From the IMG/VR virus record IMGVR_UViG_3300030380_002933, positions 1 to 28,465 of that record: 28,465 bases of DNA. One strand, given 5' to 3'. Below are positions 13,403-20,946 of the stretch, in pieces; positions within the stretch are counted from its first letter, which is position 1, and the number at the start of each line of letters is the position of its first letter. The stretch comes from a virus. Below the pieces are notes generated by a model. That model saw nothing but the letters and a program-made list of their open reading frames with translations, ran no database searches and had not been told where the DNA came from. The position numbers were made by a program, and so were the translations under genes.

Positions 13403-15027
13403 TTGAAAAACTTGCAAACCTTGGAATAAATTTGAAGAACAGAACAAACGGGGAATTAAAAACAAAATGTCCGAAGTGTTCGCATAATAGAAAAAACAAA
13501 CACGACGAATCATTGTCGGTCAACATTTCAACCGGACTTTACAATTGCCACAACTGCGGTTGGTCGGGCGGTGTTATGTTTCAAAAGAAATCGGAATACA
13601 CAATTCCCGAAAAAGTTAACGCCGACGTGACCGAACGTGTATTGAAATGGTTTAGCGGGCGCGGTATCACTGAACCGACCCTTGTCCATTGGCGCATTGG
13701 TGAATCACTTGAATACATGCCGCAAGTGGGTTCAAAGCGTCGTTGTATAAATTTCAACTACTTCCGTGACAATAAGATTGTGAACGTTAAGTTTCGTGAC
13801 GGCGAAAAGAATTTCAAAATGACTTCGGGTGCTGAACTTATATTTTACGGCATTGATAACATTAAAGATTCAAAAACATGCTACATTGTTGAAGGTGAAA
13901 TGGACGCGCTTTCATTGCATGAATCCGGATTGTATTCCGTTTGTTCAGTTCCAAACGGGGCGTCAAAAGGAAACGCCCGACTTGATTATTTGGACAACTG
14001 TTTTGAATACTTTAAAAACAAAACTAAAATCGTTCTTTGCACCGACAACGACGACGCTGGGTTGCAATTACGAAATGAACTTGCAAGAAGGTTTGGACAA
14101 CACCGATGCAAATACGTCGATTTTGGCAACTTTAAAGACGCCAACGAGGTGTTGACAACAAAAGGTTCTGAAACGTTACGAAACGTGATAAAAAGCGCGA
14201 AAAACTTTCCGTTGAAAGGCGTTCAAAACTATTCAATTGGACTTTCGGAATCGGATTCATTTTTCAAAATGTCTTGGGGTGAATGGACGGTTGTCACCGG
14301 CGTTCCAAATTCGGGAAAGTCCGACATTGTTGACCAAATCTTTTGCAACGTTGCAACAAAATACGGATTCCGTTGTGCTATGTTTGCACCGGAATCATTT
14401 CCATACGAAGGGCATATCAAAAGAATTGCAAACAAACTTAACAACAAAATTTGCAACAACGACGACCTTGAAAACACAAAGGATTTTATTGAAGAACATT
14501 TTCATTGGATTCGGATTGACCTTGAAAATTTGACACTTAAAAACATATTGAATAAGTTCCGGGAACTTGTCTTTCAAAAAGGAATCAACGTTTTTTGCAT
14601 TGACCCGTTTAATATGCTTGACCATTCGGCGCAAAGGGATTTCAGTTACATTGGAAAAATACTTTCCGAAATCACACAATTTGTTCAACAAACAAACACC
14701 CACTTGTTTTTGGTTGCGCACCCTAGAAAAATTGAATCGGAAAATGGGGTGTATAAAAAACCAACGTTGTATGACGTTTCGGGTTCCGCTGACTTTTTTA
14801 ATAAAGCATATAATGGTCTAATTGTTTACCGTTGCATCGGACAAAAGACAAGGTACAAATCAGACCTTGTGAAAATATACATTGAAAAAGTAAAGCGCAA
14901 AGAAAACGGTCAAATTGGTGATTTTGACGTTGCACCTGATTTTCATTCCGGCGGGGTTTACAAACCTATTGACAAAAATGACAAAGCGTTTGAAGTGATA
15001 AAGGACAATTTGAACATACCATTTTAA
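13399..15027 (+). CDS. Primase-helicase (T7 gp4-like)
   Basis: 542 residues. An N-terminal zinc ribbon has C24-x2-C27 and C50-x2-C53. A TOPRIM domain follows with VEGEMDAL (164-171) and TDNDDAG (215-221), which hold the metal-binding acids of primases. The C-terminal half is a RecA-like DnaB-family helicase: Walker A GVPNSGKS (301-308), Walker B ending in D402 of VFCIDPFN, and a His-containing motif VAHPRK (439-444). The layout matches phage T7 primase-helicases, which prime and unwind ahead of the polymerase. The last residues are DNLNIPF, resembling the SSB-type acidic tip. No phage DNA polymerase is seen in the window, so host polymerase is likely used. Confidence 0.92.
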   Translation: MIEKLANLGINLKNRTNGELKTKCPKCSHNRKNKHDESLSVNISTGLYNCHNCGWSGGVMFQKKSEYTIPEKVNADVTERVLKWFSGRGITEPTLVHWRIGESLEYMPQVGSKRRCINFNYFRDNKIVNVKFRDGEKNFKMTSGAELIFYGIDNIKDSKTCYIVEGEMDALSLHESGLYSVCSVPNGASKGNARLDYLDNCFEYFKNKTKIVLCTDNDDAGLQLRNELARRFGQHRCKYVDFGNFKDANEVLTTKGSETLRNVIKSAKNFPLKGVQNYSIGLSESDSFFKMSWGEWTVVTGVPNSGKSDIVDQIFCNVATKYGFRCAMFAPESFPYEGHIKRIANKLNNKICNNDDLENTKDFIEEHFHWIRIDLENLTLKNILNKFRELVFQKGINVFCIDPFNMLDHSAQRDFSYIGKILSEITQFVQQTNTHLFLVAHPRKIESENGVYKKPTLYDVSGSADFFNKAYNGLIVYRCIGQKTRYKSDLVKIYIEKVKRKENGQIGDFDVAPDFHSGGVYKPIDKNDKAFEVIKDNLNIPF

Positions 15028-15057
15028 AAAATTTGTATAAAGTTAAAAAATAAAAAT

Positions 15058-15267
15058 TTGGATTACACAAAAGCATTTAGGGCAAAATCATGGTGCAATA
15101 AAAACGGCATCAAAATATACATTGTTGCAACCAAAAAAGGATTGTTCATTGACATTTGGGACAATGGCAAAGTCACACGTTCGCCAAACATATATCGAAA
15201 CAACAAAGATGCGTCCAAAAAGATTTGGGAATTGTATTTGTATCTTTGTGAAAAATATAAGTCATGA
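15058..15267 (+). CDS. Hypothetical small protein, TTG start
   Basis: 69 residues, basic, with a compact beta-beta-alpha look (IKIYIVATKKGLFIDIWDNG, then a helix to the end). It is in the same frame as the primase-helicase and separated from it by one TAA and ten sense codons without an ATG. The first plausible start is TTG 15058 (next residues DYTKAFRAKSW). Its stop overlaps the next ATG. Two readings are possible: a gene with a TTG start, or a readthrough extension of the helicase; I prefer the first because the helicase ends in a typical tail. Confidence 0.6.
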   Translation: MDYTKAFRAKSWCNKNGIKIYIVATKKGLFIDIWDNGKVTRSPNIYRNNKDASKKIWELYLYLCEKYKS

Positions 15268-15428
15268 TATTTTCGTTTAGCTTTTTTCCAATTGAGGGAA
15301 TTGTTTTTGGTGTTCACTATATAAATTCAGACAATTATCCTGAATTGTTTCAAGAAGAAGTTGAACAAACTCATCATTCACTTCAGTTTTTTATTTTAAT
15401 TTTTGGAATTTCAATTGTTTGGAAATGA
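15264..15428 (+). CDS. Small membrane-type protein, unknown
   Basis: 54 residues with hydrophobic stretches at both ends (MIFSFSFFPIEGIVFGVHYI, and FFILIFGISIVW at 42-53) around an acidic middle (PELFQEEVEQTHH). It overlaps both neighbours by ATGA (15264-15267 and 15425-15428), so it is translated as part of a chain. No family recognised. Confidence 0.5.
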   Translation: MIFSFSFFPIEGIVFGVHYINSDNYPELFQEEVEQTHHSLQFFILIFGISIVWK

Positions 15429-15553
15429 AATACAACTTCACACAAAGCGTAAAAAAACCCCGTAAAAAACGCAAAGGCGTTCATTCAAAGAATGCGTCAA
15501 AAGGTCAAACTGGCTACAAACAATTAAGGCGTGGACAAGGAAAAAAACGCTAA
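15425..15553 (+). CDS. Very basic 42-residue protein
   Basis: About 40% of its residues are Lys or Arg and there is no Asp or Glu. The order is KKPRKKRKGVHSK, then GYKQLRRGQGKKR. Bacteroidetes phages often have a short KGVHSK...GYK..RGQG protein of this kind, from memory of such genomes, with no known role. It probably binds nucleic acid. Coupled by ATGA to the upstream gene and closed off by an AT-rich stretch and the next promoter. Confidence 0.6.
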   Translation: MKYNFTQSVKKPRKKRKGVHSKNASKGQTGYKQLRRGQGKKR

Positions 15554-15578
15554 TAAATAAAAAAAACTTAAAAAAAGT

Positions 15579-15608
15579 TTTGTAATTAAAAAAATTGTTT
15601 TATATTTG
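15579..15608 (+). promoter_or_regulatory. Full Bacteroidetes-type promoter, cassette copy A
   Basis: TTTG at 15579-15582, 18 bases, TATATTTG at 15601-15608. The interior (TTAAAAAAATTGTTTTAT) is also found at 23831-23861, so this is one of two copies of a promoter cassette. The ATG used is 15630; a three-codon frame ATG AAA CAA TAA (15619-15630) sits just before it. Confidence 0.8.
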
Positions 15609-15629
15609 TACTATAAAAATGAAACAATA

Positions 15630-15875
15630 ATGAAAAATCTAAATACAAAAACCGAAAACATTAAAAATCAAGCAATCAAAAACATTGAATTTCTATCTTC
15701 AAAAGAAGGTTGGAACGAATTGAAAAACATTTTGTCAATGGCTGCTTTTGAAATGAACAAAAAGGAAAGAAAACAATTCTTTGAAATCATGAGAAATAAA
15801 GAAGAAAAAAAGAACTTTCTAATTTATTTAATGGCAACCACTTCACTTGAAGCCGCATTCCTTCAACAACAATAA
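15630..15875 (+). CDS. Small helical protein, unknown (orphan gene)
   Basis: 81 residues from ATG 15630 (MKNLNTKTENIKNQ). A longer reading from TTG 15606 begins inside the promoter box and is rejected. All-helical and highly charged (residues 5-65, EMNKKERKQFFEIMRNKEEK), ending in a hydrophobic segment and a Gln run. It has its own strong promoter and a GC-rich hairpin after it, which marks it as an independent unit. Nothing in it suggests a known family; an anti-host or regulatory role is only a guess. Confidence 0.65.
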   Translation: MKNLNTKTENIKNQAIKNIEFLSSKEGWNELKNILSMAAFEMNKKERKQFFEIMRNKEEKKNFLIYLMATTSLEAAFLQQQ

Positions 15876-15883
15876 AAACAACC

Positions 15884-15901
15884 GACCCCCGCAAGGGGGT
15901 C
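15884..15901 (+). terminator. Strong hairpin with GCAA loop (terminator-like, no U-run)
   Basis: GACCCCC (15884-15890), GCAA loop, GGGGGTC (15895-15901). No T-run follows, so it may stabilise an RNA end or pause transcription rather than terminate. It lies between two small genes. Confidence 0.6.
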
Positions 15902-15915
15902 ATAAATCAAAAACA

Positions 15916-16095
15916 ATGAAAACATTTAAAAATACATTTGCAGTAACATTTAATCCTCAAGCGGGTTTTTTACCTCATAAATACGGTAGAATTACAATAG
16001 ACATTGTACTTGAAAACGTTCATAGCGTAAAAACGGCTAAAGAAGTTTTATCAGACAAAGGAATACATGCATCAAGCATAAAAAGATTAGATTAA
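15916..16095 (+). CDS. Small protein, unknown (orphan gene)
   Basis: 59 residues from ATG 15916 (MKTFKNTFAVTFNPQAGFLP); the frame is open upstream to 15847 but that part is the 3' end of the previous gene in another frame. It has a ferredoxin-like alternation of strands and helix (residues 6-58, ITIDIVLENVHSVKTAKEVL). No motif recognised. A hairpin precedes it and the terS terminator follows 55 bases after its stop. Confidence 0.6.
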   Translation: MKTFKNTFAVTFNPQAGFLPHKYGRITIDIVLENVHSVKTAKEVLSDKGIHASSIKRLD

Positions 16096-16149
16096 TAATA
16101 GAATAAAAACAACCCGGACTTTCCACAAATTGAATGGGTTATTTTGAAG

Positions 16150-16171
16150 ACCGCCTTCGGGCGGTTTTTTT
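16150..16171 (+). terminator. Rho-independent terminator with UUCG loop
   Basis: ACCGCC, TTCG loop, GGCGGT, then a run of T (16165-16171). The promoter box for terS begins 5 bases later, so early and late blocks are separated here. Confidence 0.9.
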
Positions 16172-16175
16172 ATTT

Positions 16176-16183
16176 TATCTTTG
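16176..16183 (+). promoter_or_regulatory. TAnnTTTG promoter box for the packaging block
   Basis: TATCTTTG ends four bases before ATG 16188, so the transcript would be nearly leaderless. No TTTG box 17-20 bases upstream; the terminator stem lies there instead. Confidence 0.65.
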
Positions 16184-16187
16184 CAAC

Positions 16188-16544
16188 ATGGCTACAAAAA
16201 CCAACATACTAAAAAACAATTTGATTAAGGCGTTGGAACAATCACTTGGCGTTGTGACAACTGCATGTAAAAAAGTGAAATGCAATCGGTCAACGTTTTA
16301 TGACTATTACAACAAAGACCCAAAGTTCAAAGCGCAAGTTGATGCGATTCAAGACATTGCACTTGACTTTGTTGAATCCAAATTGTTTGAACAAATCAAA
16401 GACGACAATACAACCGCGACAATCTTTTATCTTAAAACAAAAGGAAAAAAACGTGGGTACATTGAACGCCAAGAAATCCAGCATGACGGCACTATCGAAT
16501 CAAAAATTATTGAATGGTCACCGGCAACGGAAAACGAAGGGTAA
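16188..16544 (+). CDS. terS: Small terminase subunit
   Basis: 118 residues from ATG 16188; a frame open from 16134 runs through the terminator and is rejected. Residues ~10-45 form a helix-turn-helix (LIKALEQSLGVVTTACKKVK, then CNRSTFYDYY) that would recognise the packaging site. A helical middle (60-85) fits the oligomerisation part. The C-terminus is acidic. The large subunit gene follows with a 31-base overlap in another frame. Small subunits recognise phage DNA and hand it to the ATPase. The call rests on the HTH fold and adjacency to TerL. Confidence 0.82.
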   Translation: MATKTNILKNNLIKALEQSLGVVTTACKKVKCNRSTFYDYYNKDPKFKAQVDAIQDIALDFVESKLFEQIKDDNTTATIFYLKTKGKKRGYIERQEIQHDGTIESKIIEWSPATENEG

Positions 16545-17695
16545 AGGAATTTTGCAACCGCCAATTCTATGAAGCGGTAAATTCAAAACAACGAATCAAG
16601 ATATTTCAAGGCGGTTCACGTTCTGGGAAATCATGGGCGTTGATGCAATATTGTCTTTACTTAATCACAACCGAATCAAAACCAATCACGATTTCAATTG
16701 TCCGTAAAACATTGCCGGCGTTAAAACGTTCAGTTCTTAGGGACTTCAATATCATTGCAAAATCCCTTGGCGTTTATTACATGGGTGAATTCAACAAAAC
16801 CGAATTGGTGTTTAATTACAATGGACATACGATTGAATTCTTTTCAGCTGACGACGCGCAAAAGATACGTGGTTCAACACGTGACGTTCTTTGGTGTGAA
16901 GAATGCAACGAACTAAACATTGAAGACTTCAGACAATTGTCAATGCGTACAAAGCGCGAAATCTTAATGTCTTTCAACCCTTCAGACCCCGTGCATTTCA
17001 TTTATGACCTTTGTGAACGTGATGACGCCGACTTGTTTGTGTCAACCTATCGTGACAACAAGTTCATTGCGCCTGAAGTCAAAAAGGAATTGGAACGTTT
17101 GAAGAAACGTGACCCGGACTTTTGGCGTGTCTATGGTGAAGGACAACGCGCGGTGTTCAGTCAACGACAAATCTTTCGTGATTGGAATTACATTGACGAA
17201 TCGGAAATGCCTGAAGAACTAGATTGGTTTATGGGTTGTGACTTTGGTTATACAAACGACCCGACGGCAATTTGTTTGATTGCAAAGAAAAATGACAAAG
17301 TGTTTGTCAAAGAAGTGTTGTATAAAACCGGAATGACAAACCGTGACATTGCAAATCATTTGAAGTCGTTGGGACTTGATGCCCTTTTAATGTTTTGCGA
17401 TTCCGCCGAACCAAAGTCAATTGAAGAACTTCGTCAAATGGGAATCTTGGCAAAGGGTGCAATCAAGGGCGCGGGTTCAATCAATGCCGGGATTTCACTT
17501 ATGAAGGAATTTGATTTCTATGTTTCCAACAAAGCAACCAACGTCAAATCCGAACAAATGAAATACGTTTGGGAAGAATTAAAGGACGGTACAATAATCA
17601 ACAAACCCGTGGACAAACACAATCATGCAACCGACGCGTTGCGATATGGACTTTATTCGAAATACAAAAATCGAAACGAATTCTTTGTCATTTAA
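16514..17695 (+). CDS. terL: Large terminase subunit (Terminase_3/PBSX type)
   Basis: 393 residues. ATPase: Walker A GGSRSGKS (33-40) and Walker B VLWCEE (125-130). The GSTRD stretch (120-124) before it is also typical. Nuclease: D243 in GCDFGYTNDPTA, D296 in FCDSAEP, D374 in HATDALRYGL, the RNase H-like triad of phage terminases. The protein packages DNA through the portal and cuts it. Length is close to the usual 400-450. The start ATG 16514 is the only in-frame ATG before the Walker A motif. Confidence 0.95.
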   Translation: MVTGNGKRRVKEFCNRQFYEAVNSKQRIKIFQGGSRSGKSWALMQYCLYLITTESKPITISIVRKTLPALKRSVLRDFNIIAKSLGVYYMGEFNKTELVFNYNGHTIEFFSADDAQKIRGSTRDVLWCEECNELNIEDFRQLSMRTKREILMSFNPSDPVHFIYDLCERDDADLFVSTYRDNKFIAPEVKKELERLKKRDPDFWRVYGEGQRAVFSQRQIFRDWNYIDESEMPEELDWFMGCDFGYTNDPTAICLIAKKNDKVFVKEVLYKTGMTNRDIANHLKSLGLDALLMFCDSAEPKSIEELRQMGILAKGAIKGAGSINAGISLMKEFDFYVSNKATNVKSEQMKYVWEELKDGTIINKPVDKHNHATDALRYGLYSKYKNRNEFFVI

Positions 17696-17710
17696 AATTT
17701 CGTAAATTTG
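17684..17710 (+). promoter_or_regulatory. Promoter-like TTTG / TAAATTTG before the portal gene
   Basis: TTTG at 17684-17687, 15 bases, TAAATTTG at 17703-17710, 16 bases before ATG 17727. The spacing is slightly short for the class; the box overlaps the end of terL. Confidence 0.5.
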
Positions 17711-17726
17711 AACAAAATTTTCTTTC

Positions 17727-19967
17727 ATGGCATCACTACTTCAACGCCTTTCAAATTTAATTACAAAAAACGCGCAACAAACTGCCGAAGCGTACAATAA
17801 GGCAATCTATCAATATTTGGGTGAATCAATTATTTGGAATCCTGAAAATGATGATTCCTACATTCAACAAGGGTATCGAAAGAACGCAACAATCTATTCA
17901 CTTGTCAATATCATTACAAAAGCGGCAACAACCATTCCGTTTCAAGTGTACGAAAAAACAAATGAAAACGACTTAAAAAGATACAAGGCATTGACAAGCG
18001 GAACAATTGATTCCGGCGCACTTTACAAAGCCGAAATACTACGAAAGCAAGCGTTGAACGAATTGGAAGGAACGCCGATTCATGAATTATTGGAACGTCC
18101 GAATCCTTCACAATCTTACAATTCTTTTTTGACTGAAATTATTGCATTCGGAAAACTAACGGGAAACCGTTACATCTACGGCATTGCACCGGAAACCGGA
18201 ATGAATCAGGGAAAGTATTCGGAACTTTATGTCATGCCGTCGCAAGTCATGGAAATTGTTTCAGGCGGTTTTATGAAACCGGTCAAAGGTTATCGCATTG
18301 AATACAACGGGACATTTGATTTGCCAGCTGACGACATTTGTCACATCAAGGATTTCAATCCATATTATGACGGGACGGGTTCACATCTCTACGGTCAATC
18401 GCCTTTGCGTGCCGGACTTCGTTCGCTTACAACAAACAATGAAGCCGTCACAACGGGCGTGAAATACTTACAAAACCAAACGGCGCGTGGTGTCTTAATG
18501 AGTGAAGAAGGCGACCTCAATGAAGTACAAGCGCAACAATTGAAAGACAAATTCCGTCAACAATTTCAAGGTTCAAACAATGCCGGTGATGTTATTATAA
18601 CACCAAAAAAATTATCTTGGGTCAACTTTGGATTGAACGCCGCTGACGTGTCGCTTATTGAACAATACAACGCGTCAATCAAAGATTTGTGCAATGTTTA
18701 CAATGTCCCCGTTCAGCTATTAAACAACACCGAATCAAGCACTTACAACAATATGCGTGAAGCAAAAAAGGCGTTGTATCAAAATTGCGTGATTCCTGAA
18801 CTTGTGAAAGTACGCGACGAATTGAACCGTTGGTTGGTTCCAAAGTTCGGTGACAATTTATTCCTTGACTTTGATTTCACTTCAATTCCTGAATTGCAAG
18901 AAGAAACGGAAAAAGTCGTTGGACAATTGACACAAGCATGGTGGTTGACGCCAAACGAAAAACGAATTGCGATGTCTTACGGTCAAGATGAAGACACGCC
19001 CGCGCTTGATGATTACTACATTCCGGCGAACCTTATTCCAACACAAAACGTTGGTGTTGATATGCCCGACCCTGACCCTATTGAAGACCCGAAAGACGAC
19101 AAGCCAATTGACGAAATGGTCAAGCTATTCAAGGCGCTTGTTCCAGGAATGACCGACGTATTCACAACGGTTGAAGAAGCCGAAGCGCGTGCGGTTGAAC
19201 TTGGCGGAAGCGGTTCGCACGAACATTCATTTGACGGCGAAGTTGTGTTCATGCCTTTTGATTCACATGAAGAATATCAAGCCGCGATTCAAGCGCAAAA
19301 AAAATATGAAGAAGAAGAAGAAGAAAAGCAGATTTCAGCGCGATTGAAAGCTGCCCTTGAAAAGAAGGTTGAAGAACACAACGACGAAGTTGACAACAAC
19401 CCTGACAAATCAACTGACGTTGACACGTTGTTTGAAGTTTATGAACGTGGAATTGGCGCGTACAGAACCAACCCGCAATCGGTTCGACCGAATGTTTCTT
19501 CACCCCAGCAATGGGCAATGGCGCGTGTAAATTCTTATTTGTTTGCACTTAGAAACGGAAAGTTTCGTTCAGGAAAACACGACACGGATTTATTGCCAGA
19601 GGGACACCCAATGTCGTCAAAAGAAGAAGAAAAAAACGGGGACACGTTTGATAATTACCCACAAAGCGCAACCAACAACGCAAAACGAATGATTGAGTGG
19701 CGCGAAAAATACGGTGACGAAGTACGCGCTGGAACGCCAACTGGCTGGCGACGTGCATCAATGATTGCAAGCCGTGCGCCCTTGACAATTGACATGCTTA
19801 AAAGAATCAATTCATTTTTTTCACGTCATGAAGGCAACGAAAAAATCGCGGAACAATACAAAGAAACACCATGGAAGGACAACGGCTTTGTTGCATGGAA
19901 TCTTTGGGGCGGGACTTCAATGCGTAATTGGGTCAAAGAAACATTGTCCAAATTAGAAAACGACTAA
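17727..19967 (+). CDS. Portal protein with long C-terminal extension of two or three extra domains
   Basis: 746 residues, against about 380-450 for HK97-type portals. Residues 1-~440 are the portal (YRKNATIYSLVNIITKAATT, YGQSPLRAG, YNVPVQLLNN with NNMREAKKALYQ after it). Then comes an acidic linker, a small block with EEAEARAVELGGSGSHEHSF (483-502) and FMPFDSHEEY (508-517), a Glu/Lys coiled coil (518-550), a domain with GIGAYRTNPQSVRPNVSSPQ and WAMARVNSYL (575-605, DUF5824-like), and a last domain (644-746) with NNAKRMIEWREKYGDEV, GTPTGWRRA and DNGFVAWNLWGG. Blocks of this look are known from other phage head genes; fused to a portal they may act in head assembly. One frame, no frameshift. 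Confidence 0.88.
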   Translation: MASLLQRLSNLITKNAQQTAEAYNKAIYQYLGESIIWNPENDDSYIQQGYRKNATIYSLVNIITKAATTIPFQVYEKTNENDLKRYKALTSGTIDSGALYKAEILRKQALNELEGTPIHELLERPNPSQSYNSFLTEIIAFGKLTGNRYIYGIAPETGMNQGKYSELYVMPSQVMEIVSGGFMKPVKGYRIEYNGTFDLPADDICHIKDFNPYYDGTGSHLYGQSPLRAGLRSLTTNNEAVTTGVKYLQNQTARGVLMSEEGDLNEVQAQQLKDKFRQQFQGSNNAGDVIITPKKLSWVNFGLNAADVSLIEQYNASIKDLCNVYNVPVQLLNNTESSTYNNMREAKKALYQNCVIPELVKVRDELNRWLVPKFGDNLFLDFDFTSIPELQEETEKVVGQLTQAWWLTPNEKRIAMSYGQDEDTPALDDYYIPANLIPTQNVGVDMPDPDPIEDPKDDKPIDEMVKLFKALVPGMTDVFTTVEEAEARAVELGGSGSHEHSFDGEVVFMPFDSHEEYQAAIQAQKKYEEEEEEKQISARLKAALEKKVEEHNDEVDNNPDKSTDVDTLFEVYERGIGAYRTNPQSVRPNVSSPQQWAMARVNSYLFALRNGKFRSGKHDTDLLPEGHPMSSKEEEKNGDTFDNYPQSATNNAKRMIEWREKYGDEVRAGTPTGWRRASMIASRAPLTIDMLKRINSFFSRHEGNEKIAEQYKETPWKDNGFVAWNLWGGTSMRNWVKETLSKLEND

Positions 19968-19968
19968 A

Positions 19969-20247
19969 ATGAAAGAACTATCAAAACAAACTAAATTCAA
20001 TATGTCAATCGAAACAATGATTTCGTTGGCGGGGGGACTTATTATCGCAACGGGTTTTTATTGGAATTTAAAAGCACAAATAAATGAAGCAATGTTGCAA
20101 CCCGTTCCCACAATATCGCGTGAGGAATTCGACATGAAAGACAACATGATTCGGAATGAAGTCATGAGCAACCGGGAATTGATTGAAAAAAACTTTGAAA
20201 AACTTGAAATCATTGAAGCACGTTTGTATGAATTAAAAACCAACTAA
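19969..20247 (+). CDS. Small membrane protein with coiled coil
   Basis: 92 residues. One membrane segment at ~15-33 (ETMISLAGGLIIATGFYWNL), a short linker and a charged helix (52-90, EEFDMKDNMIRNEVM, then ELIEKNFEKLEIIEARLYEL) able to form a coiled coil. It begins 1 base after the portal stop and ends 1 base before the next gene. A small holin or spanin-like part is possible, but genes so placed may also anchor assembly to the membrane. No family recognised. Confidence 0.7.
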   Translation: MKELSKQTKFNMSIETMISLAGGLIIATGFYWNLKAQINEAMLQPVPTISREEFDMKDNMIRNEVMSNRELIEKNFEKLEIIEARLYELKTN

Positions 20248-20248
20248 A

Positions 20249-20578
20249 ATGAAAACTTTGTTGCTTGTATTATTGGCTTTGTTTGTTCCTATCAAATCAG
20301 TTCATGCGCCAATTGAATACAACGACATAACAGTTTTACAAATCAACGCCCGTTGGAATCAAAATAAAACAATCAACCTGAATGGATTGATTGGTTGCGA
20401 AGTTCAATTTGCGTGGTTGGAAAATCAAAGCGACAAAATAAAATCGGAAATTCAAACCGTTCCAACAATTGTTGTTTATAAAGATTCAAGACCGGTTCGA
20501 CAATGGGCGGCGGATTTGTCATTTTCACTTGACATTGATGTAAACGAAATACAAAATTTCATTGATAAAATAAGATAA
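20249..20578 (+). CDS. Exported thioredoxin-like protein without CXXC
   Basis: 109 residues. Residues 1-20 form a signal peptide (MKTLLLVLLALFVPIKSVHA, cleavage after A20 likely). The rest fits a thioredoxin fold: ITVLQINARWNQ where the active site would be, and TVPTIVVYKDSRPVRQW with the cis-Pro loop. The CXXC pair is absent (NARWNQNK in its place), so no redox work is expected; the only Cys is in GCEV. Similar proteins occur in Bacteroidetes phages from memory. It could be a periplasmic or surface adaptor. It sits between two membrane proteins in a tight cassette. Confidence 0.68.
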   Translation: MKTLLLVLLALFVPIKSVHAPIEYNDITVLQINARWNQNKTINLNGLIGCEVQFAWLENQSDKIKSEIQTVPTIVVYKDSRPVRQWAADLSFSLDIDVNEIQNFIDKIR

Positions 20579-20579
20579 A

Positions 20580-20945
20580 ATGAACATTCAAAAAGATAAA
20601 GAATTTCGAGGGTATGTTGGGGCGGGAATTATTTTTTTCCTTGTCATCGGACTTTTGTTGTTTCTTAGTTTTTACGAAGTCCCACAATCAAACAACGACA
20701 TTTTCAAAGTGATTGTTGGAATGCTTGTCGGTTCGTTGTCTTTGGTGATTGCAACTTTTGTTGGCAAAGACCCTGAAGAAGTTTCTAAAATGAAAGCGAA
20801 AAACGAAAGTTTGGAAAAACAAGTTGCGCAAATCATTGACGAAAAAGACAAAATTGAAAAAACTTTGCGCGACTTACAAACAGAAGTGATTGAAAAACTT
20901 TCCATTTCGGGCGTGAACTTTGAATTCAAAAACATAAAAAAATAA
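20580..20945 (+). CDS. Small protein with two membrane segments and a coiled coil
   Basis: 121 residues. Membrane segments ~12-32 (YVGAGIIFFLVIGLLLFLSF) and ~42-62 (IFKVIVGMLVGSLSLVIATF), then a long coiled coil (70-108, MKAKNESLEKQVAQIIDEKD then KIEKTLRDLQTEVIEKL). It resembles neither known holins nor capsid parts to me. It starts one base after the thioredoxin-like gene and stops one base before the MuF-type gene, so it is cotranslated with the head block. Confidence 0.68.
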   Translation: MNIQKDKEFRGYVGAGIIFFLVIGLLLFLSFYEVPQSNNDIFKVIVGMLVGSLSLVIATFVGKDPEEVSKMKAKNESLEKQVAQIIDEKDKIEKTLRDLQTEVIEKLSISGVNFEFKNIKK

Positions 20946-20946
20946 G

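Noticed and set aside
15606-15629. TTG start for the 81-residue orphan gene
   Set aside because: The TTG is part of the promoter box; ATG 15630 is favoured.
16122-16132. DnaA-box-like TTTCCACAA
   Set aside because: A single, imperfect match with no cluster; not enough to call an origin.
16111-16139. Second hairpin AACCC...GGGTT before the terS terminator
   Set aside because: Only five pairs with a long unpaired loop and no U-run; the UUCG hairpin next to it is the convincing terminator.
16134-16187. N-terminal extension of terS
   Set aside because: It would translate through the UUCG terminator and the promoter box; ATG 16188 starts the conserved HTH domain.
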